DNA from: Clostridia bacterium
GTDB lineage: Bacteria; Bacillota; Clostridia; Oscillospirales; CAG-272
Length of the DNA: 47,922 bases
Assembly: GCA_024404505.1 (NCBI GenBank)
Contig: JAKSPU010000005.1
Span: 1 to 47,922, forward strand
Direction: 5' to 3'
Under the pieces are notes generated by a model. The model was given only the letters and a program-made list of their open reading frames with translations, was not told the DNA's origin and made no database searches. Position numbers and translations under genes: made by a program. Positions 16,427 to 24,142 of this stretch are shown here, one piece after another. How positions within the stretch are numbered: the stretch's first letter is position 1; each line of letters starts with the position of its first letter.

Positions 16427-17467
16427 ATGAAAATGACATTCCGCTGGTACGGAGAAAAGGACTCCATCCCGCTCTCCTTCATCCGGCAGATCCCCGGCAT
16501 GAGCGGCGTCGTCACGGCGGTGTACGACATCCCCGTGGGCGAGGTCTGGCCCATGGACCGCATCAAACGATTGAAGTCACTGTGTGACAAAGCGGGACTT
16601 GAGATGGAGGTCATCGAGAGCGTGCCCGTCCACGAGGACATCAAGCTCGGCCGCCCAACCCGCGACCGCCTGATCGCCAACTACGCCGAGACGATCCGCC
16701 GGCTCGGCAAGGTCGGCGTCAGGTGCATCTGCTACAACTTCATGCCCGTGTTCGATTGGCTGCGGACCAACCTGCACACCCCGCGCGCAGACGGCTCCAA
16801 CGCGCTGTCCTACTGTCACGAGGAACTGATGGCGCTCGATCCGCACAACCTGCATCTGCCCGGCTGGGACGAAAGCTACACGCAGGACGAGCTGGAAACG
16901 CTGCTGTCCGCCTACGCCGACATGACGCACGAGCAGCTGTTCGACAATCTGGTATACTTCCTGAACGGAATCATGCCCGCCTGCGACGAGGCCGGCATCA
17001 ACATGGCCATCCACCCGGACGATCCGCCGTGGGATATGTTCGGTCTGCCGCGCATCATCACGGGACCGGAATCCTACGAAAAGCTGTTTGCGGCGGTCCC
17101 GGACCTCCACAACGGCATTACGCTCTGCACCGGCTCCCTCGGCGCGGCACGGGAGAACGACATGGTGAAAATGGCCGGCACGCTGGCCAAGCGGTCATAC
17201 TTCGCGCACCTGCGCCAGATCGGCTTCGCGGGCGAGAAGGACTTCTTCGAGTGCGGACACCAGACGGCCGAGGGCAGCCTCGATATGTACGGCATCGTCA
17301 AGGCGCTGGTAGAAAACGGCTTTGACGGTTACGTCCGCCCCGACCACGGGCGCAACATCTGGGGCGAGGACGGTAAGCCGGGATACGGGCTCTACGACCG
17401 AGCGCTCGGCGCGTGCTACCTGACGGGATTGTTCGAGGCGGTGGAAAAAGCCTCGGCATTGAAGTAA
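16427..17467 (+). CDS. uxuA: Mannonate dehydratase
   Basis: UxuA removes water from D-mannonate to give 2-keto-3-deoxy-D-gluconate. The 346-residue protein matches the family along its length: FRWYGEKDSIPL at the start, CYNFMPVFDWLRT, HPDDPPWDMFGLPRI, CTGSLGA, HLRQIGF and YVRPDHGRNIWGE. These contain the His, Cys and Asp positions expected for the metal site of this TIM-barrel enzyme. The ATG follows AAGAAAGGAAGCG, 24 bp after the uxaC stop. It supplies the substrate for kdgK. Confidence 0.96.
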   Translation: MKMTFRWYGEKDSIPLSFIRQIPGMSGVVTAVYDIPVGEVWPMDRIKRLKSLCDKAGLEMEVIESVPVHEDIKLGRPTRDRLIANYAETIRRLGKVGVRCICYNFMPVFDWLRTNLHTPRADGSNALSYCHEELMALDPHNLHLPGWDESYTQDELETLLSAYADMTHEQLFDNLVYFLNGIMPACDEAGINMAIHPDDPPWDMFGLPRIITGPESYEKLFAAVPDLHNGITLCTGSLGAARENDMVKMAGTLAKRSYFAHLRQIGFAGEKDFFECGHQTAEGSLDMYGIVKALVENGFDGYVRPDHGRNIWGEDGKPGYGLYDRALGACYLTGLFEAVEKASALK

Positions 17468-17486
17468 CGAAAGGATGGAAACCGAT

Positions 17487-18317
17487 ATGAAACTTCCCTT
17501 CAACATTGATCTTTCCGGCAAGGTCGTCGCGATCACGGGTGCGGGCGGCGTGCTGATGAGCGAGTTTGCCCGTGCGCTGGGCGCGTGCGGGGCCAAAGTC
17601 GCGCTGCTCGATATCAACGCAGAGGCCGCCGGGGCGGTCGCCGCGTCCATCGGGGACAACGCGCTGGCTGTTACGACCGACTGTCTGAACAAGGCCGAGG
17701 TCGAAAAGGCGCTGGAGACCGTCCATGCCGCGTTCGGTAAGGTCAATATGCTGATCAACGGTGCCGGCGGCAACAATCCCCGCGCTACGGCGGACAACGA
17801 GTACATGACGCCCGATCTTGAGGGTGCGAAAACCTTCTTCGACCTCGAGGAGAGCGGTCTCAAGTTCGTCTTTGACCTCAACATCACCTCCGCGTTCCTC
17901 GTGACGCAGGTGTTTGCCAAGGACATGATCGAGACCGGCGGAAATATCATCAACATTTCGTCGATGAACGCCTTCCGCCCGCTGACCAAGATCCCCGCGT
18001 ACTCCGCGGCGAAGGCCGGCATCTCCAACTTCACGCAGTGGCTGGCCGTCCACTTCGCGCCCTGCGGCATCCGCGTCAACGCGATCGCCCCCGGTTTCTT
18101 CGTGACCAACCAGAACCGCGATCTGCTGTTCAATAAGGACGGCACCCCCACCGCGCGCACGGGGAAAATCCTCGCCGCTACACCGCAGAAGCGGTTCGGT
18201 GAGGTCAGCGATCTGATCGGTACGCTGTTGTGGCTGGCCGATGACACGGCTTCCGGCTTCGTGACCGGCGTCATCGTCCCCGTGGACGGCGGCTTCAACG
18301 CTTACTCCGGCGTCTGA
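17487..18317 (+). CDS. uxuB: SDR-type D-fructuronate reductase (mannonate oxidoreductase)
   Basis: This 276-residue classical SDR probably reduces D-fructuronate to D-mannonate with NAD(P)H, the step between UxaC and UxuA. Motifs are TGAGGVLMSEFARAL (a TGxGGxxG-like cofactor loop), INGAGGNNPRA, the Ser in NISSMNAF and the Tyr/Lys pair in IPAYSAAKAG. The long insertion with FDLEESGLKFVFDLN is typical of the UxuB/KduD-like SDR group in Firmicutes, which replaces the unrelated polyol-dehydrogenase-type UxuB of Escherichia coli. The function is assigned from operon position plus family. The ATG at 17487 has AAAGGATGG at good spacing; an ATG at 17475 lies within that binding site. Confidence 0.88.
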   Translation: MKLPFNIDLSGKVVAITGAGGVLMSEFARALGACGAKVALLDINAEAAGAVAASIGDNALAVTTDCLNKAEVEKALETVHAAFGKVNMLINGAGGNNPRATADNEYMTPDLEGAKTFFDLEESGLKFVFDLNITSAFLVTQVFAKDMIETGGNIINISSMNAFRPLTKIPAYSAAKAGISNFTQWLAVHFAPCGIRVNAIAPGFFVTNQNRDLLFNKDGTPTARTGKILAATPQKRFGEVSDLIGTLLWLADDTASGFVTGVIVPVDGGFNAYSGV

Positions 18318-18330
18318 CGAGGTGATCCGC

Positions 18331-18942
18331 ATGAGCAAACTGCATATTCCGTCTCCCGACTCGATCCTCCCTGCCTGCCGGGTCGTCCCGGTGGTGGTCA
18401 TCAAGGAGCTTTCGGAGACCCTGCCGCTGCTGTCCGCGCTGAACGAGGGCGGCGTTCCCTGTGCGGAGATCACTTTCCGCACGGCGTGCGCCCCCGACGC
18501 GATCCGGCTGGCGGTCAAGAGCTTCCCCGATATGTGCATCGGTGCGGGGACCGTCATCAACGAGGCGCAGGCCCGTGAGGCGATCGCCTGCGGCGCGAGA
18601 TTCATCGTGTCTCCCGGGCTTTCTGAGGCGGTCGCCCGCGTCTGCGACGAGGCGCAGGTCCCGTACCTGCCCGGCTGCGTGACGCCGACCGAGATCATGG
18701 CAGCGCTGGAGCTGGGGATCACGACGGTCAAGTTCTTCCCTGCCGACGTATACGGCGGACTCAAGGCGATCAAAGCGCTGTCCGGACCGTTCCCGCAGGT
18801 AAAATTCCTGCCGACCGGCGGCGTGGACCTTTCCAACCTCGCCGAGTTCCTCGCCAACCCGAAGATCGCCGCCGTCGGCGGCAGCTTTCTCTGCAAGGGA
18901 GACATCCGGGAGAACTGCCGGAGATTGTACGAGGTGTTGTGA
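18331..18942 (+). CDS. eda: 2-keto-3-deoxy-6-phosphogluconate aldolase
   Basis: Eda cleaves KDPG to pyruvate and glyceraldehyde-3-phosphate. The 203-residue protein has VVVIKELSETLPLLSAL, the catalytic Glu in CAEITFRTACA, the Schiff-base Lys in TVKFFPADVYGG and the phosphate loop PTGGVDL. Length and motif order fit class I KDPG aldolase. The ATG at 18331 follows GACGAGGTG with good spacing; a GTG at 18322 would add three residues. The gene begins 13 bp after the reductase stop and is followed by a long hairpin before kdgK. Confidence 0.95.
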   Translation: MSKLHIPSPDSILPACRVVPVVVIKELSETLPLLSALNEGGVPCAEITFRTACAPDAIRLAVKSFPDMCIGAGTVINEAQAREAIACGARFIVSPGLSEAVARVCDEAQVPYLPGCVTPTEIMAALELGITTVKFFPADVYGGLKAIKALSGPFPQVKFLPTGGVDLSNLAEFLANPKIAAVGGSFLCKGDIRENCRRLYEVL

Positions 18943-19000
18943 GGTCCCCGGGGGAGGAGAAGGACTTCTTGAAAGAAGTCCTTCTCCTCCCCCGGACCCC
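18943..19000 (+). terminator. Long hairpin between eda and kdgK
   Basis: The arm GGTCC..GGGGGAGGAGAAGG (18943-18970 region) pairs with the sequence ending CCCCCGGACC near 19000. The stem is about 23 bp with a two-base bulge and a GAAAG loop. No T run follows, so full termination is doubtful. Downstream TTTCAAGAACTTTT (from about 19009) resembles the tail of the 3' UTR element seen elsewhere. It may be an attenuator, RNA stabiliser or processing site that sets kdgK expression. Confidence 0.6.
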
Positions 19001-19041
19001 CACCTCATTTCAAGAACTTTTAACAGAAAGAAGAAAAAGAT

Positions 19042-20061
19042 ATGCGTATTGTGACGTTTGGTGAGATCATGCTGCGGCTGTCCCCGGAGGGGTACACGCG
19101 GCTGCTCCAGCGCGATCGTCTGGAGGCGACCTTCGGCGGCGGCGAGGCCAACGTGGCCGTCTCGCTCGCCAACTTCGGCATGGATTCGGTCTACGTGACT
19201 AAGCTGCCGGATAACCCGATCGGGCAGGCCTGCCTCAACAACCTCCGCTCCTTCGGGGTGGATACATCGAAGATCGTGCGCGGCGGCGACCGACTCGGCA
19301 TCTACTACATGGAAAAGGGCGCGTCGCTGCGGAGCAGTCTCTGTATCTACGACCGCGCGCACTCCGCCATCGCCGAGGCACAGCCGGAGGATTTCGATTG
19401 GGACACGATCCTTGACGGCGCGGATTGGTTCCACTTCACGGGTATCACGCCCGCGCTGGGCGGTCGGCTGGTCGACATCTGCCTTGACGCGTGCAAGGCG
19501 GCGAAGGCGCGCGGAGTGAAGGTCTCCTGCGACCTGAACTATCGCGGCAAGCTGTGGACTCGCGAGCAGGCACGCGAAGCGATGACGAAGCTGTGCAGGT
19601 ACGTCGACGTGTGCATCTCCAACGAGGAGGACGCCAAGGACGTGTTCGGCATCGAGTCCAAGGACTCGGACATCGGAGGCGGGAAGCTGAACAAGGAAGG
19701 GTACATTTCCGTTGCCTCCCAGCTGACGGAGAAATTCGGCTTCAAAAAGGTGGCGATCACGCTGCGGACCTCCCACTCCGCCTTTGATAACGATTGGGCC
19801 GGCATGCTGTACGACTGCGGAAAAGCGTATTTCAGCCGTGAGTATGATTTGCATATCGTGGACCGTGTGGGCGGCGGCGACAGCTTCGGTGCCGGGTTGA
19901 TCTATTCCCTGCTGAACGGATACGACGATCAGTCCGCGATCGAGTTCGCCGTGGCGGCTTCCGCGCTCAAGCACACGATCGAGGGCGACTTCAACCGAGT
20001 GTCGGTGAAGGAAGTCAAGAAGATCGCCGGCGGCTCCATGTCGGGACGGATCGAGCGGTGA
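19042..20061 (+). CDS. kdgK: 2-keto-3-deoxygluconate kinase (PfkB family)
   Basis: KdgK phosphorylates 2-keto-3-deoxygluconate to KDPG, the substrate of Eda. The 339-residue protein opens VTFGEIMLRLSPEG, has the PfkB substrate region FGGGEANVAVSLANFG, the typical KdgK segment LGIYYMEKGASLRSSLCIYDR, and the catalytic loop DRVGGGDSFGAGLIY with the conserved Asp. Together with UxaC, UxuA and the SDR it completes glucuronate catabolism. The ATG follows a purine-rich AGAAAGAAGAAAAA site. It lies about 100 bp behind eda, separated by the long hairpin. Confidence 0.93.
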   Translation: MRIVTFGEIMLRLSPEGYTRLLQRDRLEATFGGGEANVAVSLANFGMDSVYVTKLPDNPIGQACLNNLRSFGVDTSKIVRGGDRLGIYYMEKGASLRSSLCIYDRAHSAIAEAQPEDFDWDTILDGADWFHFTGITPALGGRLVDICLDACKAAKARGVKVSCDLNYRGKLWTREQAREAMTKLCRYVDVCISNEEDAKDVFGIESKDSDIGGGKLNKEGYISVASQLTEKFGFKKVAITLRTSHSAFDNDWAGMLYDCGKAYFSREYDLHIVDRVGGGDSFGAGLIYSLLNGYDDQSAIEFAVAASALKHTIEGDFNRVSVKEVKKIAGGSMSGRIER

Positions 20062-20443
20062 GGAGAAAAAGGGGCAACTCCGTTGGTATATGGCGTCGGG
20101 AACCGGGCGAGATGACGTCGCCGGAAGTCCTGTGAAAATTTCTGCCCCAGCTCGGCGGGAGGAGAACGCCTCGCGCCTCCGGCACTCGGGGACCTACCCC
20201 CCGCCCCCCTCCCGTGCGCGGGAGGGGGAGAAAATCATATTTTTCACCGAGGAGAGGGGCGCTGCGGCGCCCCCTCTCCTCGGTCTCCTCATCCCGGGGA
20301 AGCGCGCCTGCGGGCGCGGGACGCCTCGCGCTGCGCGCTCGGGGACGCGCGCGGCGTTCCCCGGGTCTGCACGGATCGGGCAGATGCCATCTGCCCGATC
20401 CCGCGCGGGGTAAGGGGCCCCCGCGTAGGCGTTTATAAGAACA
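20062..20443. repeat. Gene-free interval with GC-rich hairpins
   Basis: No credible gene is present between kdgK and the convergent ECF gene. Two strong inverted repeats stand out: CCCCCTCCCG pairing with CGGGAGGGGG (20205-20228) and a stem of about 17 bp with one bulge (20246-20262 with 20267-20284). Text such as CGCCTCGCGCCT and ACTCGGGGACC recurs near 47803-47830, so this is part of a dispersed intergenic repeat. Either hairpin could end kdgK transcription, although neither has a long T run on the plus strand. Confidence 0.6.
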
Positions 20444-20617
20444 GTGGGTGCCCATGACGGCACCCACCTATCTCGTTGAGCGTAAACTCAACTTCGGACA
20501 ATAATCCTTTTTTGAAAGTTCTTGGGATCCTTAAGCCCTTCTTTCAAGAAGGGCTTAAGCGGAGTCCGGGGCAGAGCCCCGGCGTTCTCCGGGTCCGGGG
20601 CAGAGCCCTGCACGTTT
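20444..20617 (-). terminator. Composite 3' UTR element after the ECF gene
   Basis: Minus-strand order from the ECF stop: two hairpin 1 copies (an imperfect one around 20594-20612 and CCGGGGC-AGA-GCCCCGG at 20566-20582), hairpin 2 (20530-20559, 14-bp stem), AAGAACTTTC, the conserved box complementary to ATCTCGTTGAGCGTAAA (20470-20486) and a 9-bp stem (20444-20452 with 20459-20467). The T run of this copy is broken (TGTTCTTATAAA), so termination may be weak. Confidence 0.7.
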
Positions 20618-20619
20618 CC

Positions 20620-21156
20620 TTATGTTCCTGCTTTTTTATCCAGCCTTCGCAGCAGCGTAGCAAGCGGGATGATCAGCACCCCGAGACAGAGGTTGCCGAT
20701 ACATTGTGTCAGGTCAAAAGGGAAGCCGGCCGCGATCCACGCGAGCGTGGCCTTGAAGCTCATGTGCCACGCCAGCGCCTGCCACGGTGCGAACAGCGTG
20801 CCGTAGGCAAGTCCGTGCAAACCGCAGACGACGCAGTACACGATCGGCGCAAGCCATTTCGGCATCGACTTCGGCAGCAGCATGGTCACGCCCCACAGCA
20901 CCGCCCAGATGTACAGGTTCGGCACCCACCATACCCCCGCCCCCTCGAGCAGCTCGAGGAATACGTATACGTAGATGGGAAACAGCGCCTTCCAGCGGTA
21001 GACGAGCGTGTAGGCCATGATCAGAACGCCCAGCAGGTGGATGTTGGGGAGCCCCTCCATGAGCAGCTTGGAGCAGAACATGATCGCCCCGAGCATAGCG
21101 AAGATGACGACCTCACGGATGGTGAGGCCTTTTTTACTTCTCGATCTTGAAGCCAT
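20620..21156 (-). CDS. ECF transporter S component, probably for cobalamin or a precursor
   Basis: This 178-residue integral membrane protein has about six helices, for example IREVVIFAMLGAIMFCSKLL, LYIWAVLWGVTMLL and LCLGVLIIPLATLL. The opening TIREVVIFAMLGAIMF resembles that of energy-coupling-factor S components, which bind vitamins and dock on a shared EcfAAT module. That module is not encoded here, as is usual for group II ECF systems. The gene overlaps the DUF4430 gene by 23 nt and shares its cobalamin riboswitch, so B12 or a corrinoid precursor is the likely ligand. It has no close similarity that I can assert to the characterised CbrT. Confidence 0.82.
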   Translation of the reverse strand: MASRSRSKKGLTIREVVIFAMLGAIMFCSKLLMEGLPNIHLLGVLIMAYTLVYRWKALFPIYVYVFLELLEGAGVWWVPNLYIWAVLWGVTMLLPKSMPKWLAPIVYCVVCGLHGLAYGTLFAPWQALAWHMSFKATLAWIAAGFPFDLTQCIGNLCLGVLIIPLATLLRRLDKKAGT

Positions 21157-21568
21157 AGACCGTTCCCGGCACGATGTCGGTCATATCCGCGCCCGTCAGC
21201 GCGTAATCGTTCCCGATGTAAAACGCCCAATAGGTCTTGGTGGTGTCGTAATCGGCGGTGATCCCGTTGACCTTCTTGATGTAGAGTCCGTAGGGGCCCT
21301 CATCGCCCTCGATGAGTCCCAATTCCATGAGGGCTTCGCCGACGGTTTTCTTGTCGGTCCTGACCGAGAAATTCGAGGTGTTCCCGTCGCCGTCCGTGAC
21401 AGTCACGATGAACTGTGTCTGCCCTTCACCGATCTCGGTGACGGCCTCTATGCCCGGGGCGGGCGGGTCCTTCTCAGCGCATCCGTTCAGCGTCACAGCC
21501 ATAGCCGCAGTCAGCATGACGCACAGGATGCAGGCAAACAGGCGTGTGATGATGCTTGTTTTCCTCAT
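21134..21568 (-). CDS. DUF4430 (transcobalamin-like) lipoprotein
   Basis: A 144-residue exported lipoprotein starts at the ATG after AAAGGAGAACACATT. Its signal peptide ends at a lipobox-like LNGC. The mature part carries a DUF4430-type domain: FIVTVTDGDGNTSNFSV, KTVGEALMELGLI, GPYGLYIKKVNG, YWAFYIGNDYALTGADM and a final GTVYGFKIEK. This family is related to the C-terminal beta domain of intrinsic factor and transcobalamin. With the riboswitch and the coupled ECF S component, it is probably a surface corrinoid-capture protein. A longer upstream reading frame starts inside the riboswitch region and was rejected. Confidence 0.85.
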   Translation of the reverse strand: MRKTSIITRLFACILCVMLTAAMAVTLNGCAEKDPPAPGIEAVTEIGEGQTQFIVTVTDGDGNTSNFSVRTDKKTVGEALMELGLIEGDEGPYGLYIKKVNGITADYDTTKTYWAFYIGNDYALTGADMTDIVPGTVYGFKIEK

Positions 21569-21619
21569 AATGTGTTCTCCTTTTGTGTTGTTTTCATCCC
21601 GCCGGCACTCGCGGACCAT

Positions 21620-21810
21620 GGGACGTTGGATTTACGTGAGGATATTTCGACTGACCGCCCTCGCTTCCGGGCCTTCTCAACGTCCGGGGACGCCAATGAC
21701 CGATTCCCCGGCTTGCGGCAGCCGGGTAGGAAGGAGGTGCCGCGTCTCGGACGCGGCGGGCGGAACACGGCGACGGGCTCGTGCGGGATTCTCACCCGCT
21801 TCCCCTCACT
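21620..21810 (-). ncRNA. Cobalamin riboswitch
   Basis: The minus-strand leader has the core GGGGAAGCGGGTGAGAATCC-type block (complement of about 21785-21806) followed by CGAGCCCGTCGCCGTG, matching the B12 consensus GGGAA..GGTGAAAATCC..GCCCCCGCCACTGT in order. Farther on, GTCATTGG, GAAGGC and a GTCAGTCGAAATATCC segment fit later conserved elements. It sits between a promoter (21817-21845) and the DUF4430 start. Members usually switch off downstream uptake genes when cobalamin is bound. The exact 3' boundary was not determined. Confidence 0.85.
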
Positions 21811-21816
21811 GGGATC

Positions 21817-21845
21817 ATTATACATCACTTTGAAGCGAAAATCAA
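21817..21845 (-). promoter_or_regulatory. Promoter of the riboswitch-controlled operon
   Basis: Minus-strand -35 TTGATT (21840-21845), -10 TATAAT (21817-21822), spacer 17 bp. Transcription would begin just before the riboswitch core. Confidence 0.75.
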
Positions 21846-21892
21846 GAGGTACGAACAATTTTGTAAGGTTGAACGGTTTTGCGTCAAATCCA

Positions 21893-21921
21893 TTGACAAG
21901 CAGAGGCAAAAAAGGTATAAT
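21893..21921 (+). promoter_or_regulatory. Promoter of the U32 peptidase/uppP operon
   Basis: Consensus -35 TTGACA (21893-21898) and -10 TATAAT (21916-21921) with a 17-bp spacer, about 40 bp before the ATG at 21964. It diverges from the riboswitch promoter. Confidence 0.85.
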
Positions 21922-21963
21922 AAGGATAGTTCATGATGATATCATACGGAAAGGATTTTCGGA

Positions 21964-23250
21964 ATGCCTGAACTTCTCTCCCCTGCAGGGAATTTTGAAA
22001 AGCTGGAGACCGCGCTGCTCTACGGAGCCGACGCCGTCTATCTGGCCGGTCAGAGCTTCGGCATGCGCTCGCAGGCCGGCAACTTCACCGTGGAGGAATT
22101 ATATAAAGCCGTCGACCTCGCCCATTCCATGGGCAAAAAGGTCTACCTGACTCTCAACACCATGCCCAGAACGCATGAGTATCCGGCCTTGTACCGGTTC
22201 CTCGACGATCTGCGCGGCTGCGCCCTCGACGCCATGATCATCGCCGATCTCGGCGTGCTGGCGACCGTGAAGGAGATGCTGCCCGGCATGGAGATCCACA
22301 TCTCGACGCAGGCATCCATCATCAGCCCTGCCGCCGCCCGGGCGTATGCCGCCCTCGGCGCGAAGCGGCTGGTGCTGGCACGCGAGCTTCAGTTCTCCGA
22401 GATCAGGGCGATCAAAGCCGCGCTGCCCTCGGATATCGAGCTGGAAGCGTTCATCCACGGCTCCATGTGCGTCAGCTACTCGGGACGCTGCCTGCTCGCC
22501 AACATGATGAACGGACGCGACGGCAACCGAGGCACCTGCTCGCAGCCCTGCCGCTGGCATTATCATCTCATCGAGGAAAAGCGCCCCGACTTCCCGATCC
22601 CGATCGAGCAGGACGATCAGGGGACGTTCATCCTGTCCTCCAAGGATATGTGCATGATCGAGCATATCCCCGAGTTGATGGAATCCGGCATTGATTCCTT
22701 CAAGATCGAGGGGCGCATGAAATCGTCCTATTATACCGCCGTCGTGACCAATACCTACCGTATGGCCATCGACGCATACAAACGCGATCCCGCCGGGTAT
22801 CGCTTCGATCCCGCGTGGATGGACGAGCTGGAGAGCGTGTCCCACCGCGAATATGCGACGGGCTTCTACCTCGACGACCCGATGAAGCAGCCGCAGCTCG
22901 TGCAGGGCGGTCATTATATCCAGGAAAAGGCATACTACGGCACCGCGATCGAATATGATACCCCGGAGGCGCTGGCCGAATTGGAATTGATCAAGGCGCG
23001 CGGCATCGACGTCGAGAACTGCGACGGACGCCTGTACCGCTTCCGCGAAAAGAACAGGGTCATGGCCGCTGACCGCGCCGAGATCATCTCCCCCGGGCAT
23101 ACGGGCCGCTTCTTCTACGTCGGCGAGCTGTACGACACCACGGGCTGCATCCGTGCCAGTGTCCCGCATCCCGAAATGACCTTCTGGGCGCGCGTCCCGC
23201 ACGAGGTCACGCCCGGCGACATCATGCGCGTGGGAAAGGACAAGAGGTAA
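21964..23250 (+). CDS. U32 family peptidase-like protein (tRNA/rRNA hydroxylation family)
   Basis: This 428-residue protein belongs to peptidase family U32, now linked in several bacteria to prephenate-dependent hydroxylation of tRNA uridine-34 (TrhP) or 23S rRNA (RlhA). It shows PELLSPAGNFEKLETALLYGADAVYLAG at the N terminus (cited in part), HISTQASI, the U32 signature region EAFIHGSMCVSYSGRC and GTCSQPCRWHY with conserved Cys, and DSFKIEGRMKS. Length and C-terminal beta domain fit the TrhP/YrrO subgroup. It is the first gene of a plus-strand operon. Confidence 0.88.
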   Translation: MPELLSPAGNFEKLETALLYGADAVYLAGQSFGMRSQAGNFTVEELYKAVDLAHSMGKKVYLTLNTMPRTHEYPALYRFLDDLRGCALDAMIIADLGVLATVKEMLPGMEIHISTQASIISPAAARAYAALGAKRLVLARELQFSEIRAIKAALPSDIELEAFIHGSMCVSYSGRCLLANMMNGRDGNRGTCSQPCRWHYHLIEEKRPDFPIPIEQDDQGTFILSSKDMCMIEHIPELMESGIDSFKIEGRMKSSYYTAVVTNTYRMAIDAYKRDPAGYRFDPAWMDELESVSHREYATGFYLDDPMKQPQLVQGGHYIQEKAYYGTAIEYDTPEALAELELIKARGIDVENCDGRLYRFREKNRVMAADRAEIISPGHTGRFFYVGELYDTTGCIRASVPHPEMTFWARVPHEVTPGDIMRVGKDKR

Positions 23251-23256
23251 CGGAAT

Positions 23257-24141
23257 ATGGTCATCATCGAGTTATTGAAGGCTCTGCTGTACGGCATCAT
23301 TGAAGGCATCACGGAGTGGCTGCCCATCAGCTCGACCGGGCATCTGATCATCCTGCAGGAGCTGATTCCCTTCTCATTCTCCGACAATGCGGAGTTCATG
23401 GCGGAGTTCTGGGCTATGTTTGAGGTGGTCATCCAGCTCGGAGCGGTTTTCGCCGTCGTCCTTCTGTTCTGGAACAAGCTGTGGCCTTTCGGACGCAAAA
23501 AAAGCACGGATGAAAAAAAGCAGACCTGGCAGCTTTGGCTGAGAGTCGTGGTCGGCTGTATCCCGGCAGGCTTCATCGGAGTCGTTGTCGATAAGCTGAT
23601 CGAAAAAGCAACGGGCAAGGACATCAACGGCTGGCTTGACAATGCGACCGTCGTCGCCGCGGCACTGATCGTATACGGTATTGCGTTTATCGTCATAGAA
23701 CGATTCAACCGGAACCGGAAGTACAAGGTCACCTCCGTGCATGACATCAGTTATGCGACGGCTTTTGAGATCGGGTGCTTCCAGGCATTGGCCTTCGTGC
23801 CGGGCACTTCCCGCTCCGGCTCGACGATCCTCGGCTCCATGCTGATAGGCATTTCCCGTCCCGCGGCTGCCGAATTCACCTTCTTCCTTGCGATCCCCAT
23901 TATGGGTGGAGCAAGTCTGCTCAAGGTCATGGACTTCATCGTCTATCTGTCGGAAAGCAGCGTCATCGTTCCCTCTGTCGCGTGGATAACGCTGGCCGTC
24001 GGGTGTCTCGTATCGTTCCTCGTCTCCATCGCCTCCATCCGCTTCCTGATGAACTTCGTCAAGAAGCACAGCTTCTCTGCCTTCGGCTGGTACCGCATCG
24101 CGCTGGGCCTTCTGGTGCTGGTCTGGTTCCTGGTTCGCTGA
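23257..24141 (+). CDS. uppP: Undecaprenyl-diphosphatase (BacA/UppP)
   Basis: UppP dephosphorylates undecaprenyl diphosphate in the membrane to recycle the lipid carrier for peptidoglycan and other wall polymers. The 294-residue protein has both family motifs: EGITEWLPISSTGH near residue 15 and PGTSRSGSTILG near residue 185, containing the catalytic Glu, Ser, His and Arg. About eight hydrophobic helices are visible. A charged insertion (KKSTDEKKQTW) follows the third helix. The ATG is 6 bp after the U32 stop, with AAGAGG upstream. The family confers bacitracin tolerance when abundant. Confidence 0.95.
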   Translation: MVIIELLKALLYGIIEGITEWLPISSTGHLIILQELIPFSFSDNAEFMAEFWAMFEVVIQLGAVFAVVLLFWNKLWPFGRKKSTDEKKQTWQLWLRVVVGCIPAGFIGVVVDKLIEKATGKDINGWLDNATVVAAALIVYGIAFIVIERFNRNRKYKVTSVHDISYATAFEIGCFQALAFVPGTSRSGSTILGSMLIGISRPAAAEFTFFLAIPIMGGASLLKVMDFIVYLSESSVIVPSVAWITLAVGCLVSFLVSIASIRFLMNFVKKHSFSAFGWYRIALGLLVLVWFLVR

Positions 24142-24142
24142 T

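Noticed and set aside
20062..20443. Short Arg/Pro/Gly-rich open frames after kdgK
   Set aside because: They fall in GC-rich hairpin repeats also found near the right end of the window. There is no start signal or conserved motif.
21569..21909. Minus-strand open frame over the DUF4430 leader
   Set aside because: It lies within the cobalamin riboswitch and promoter, and has no ribosome binding site or recognisable protein.
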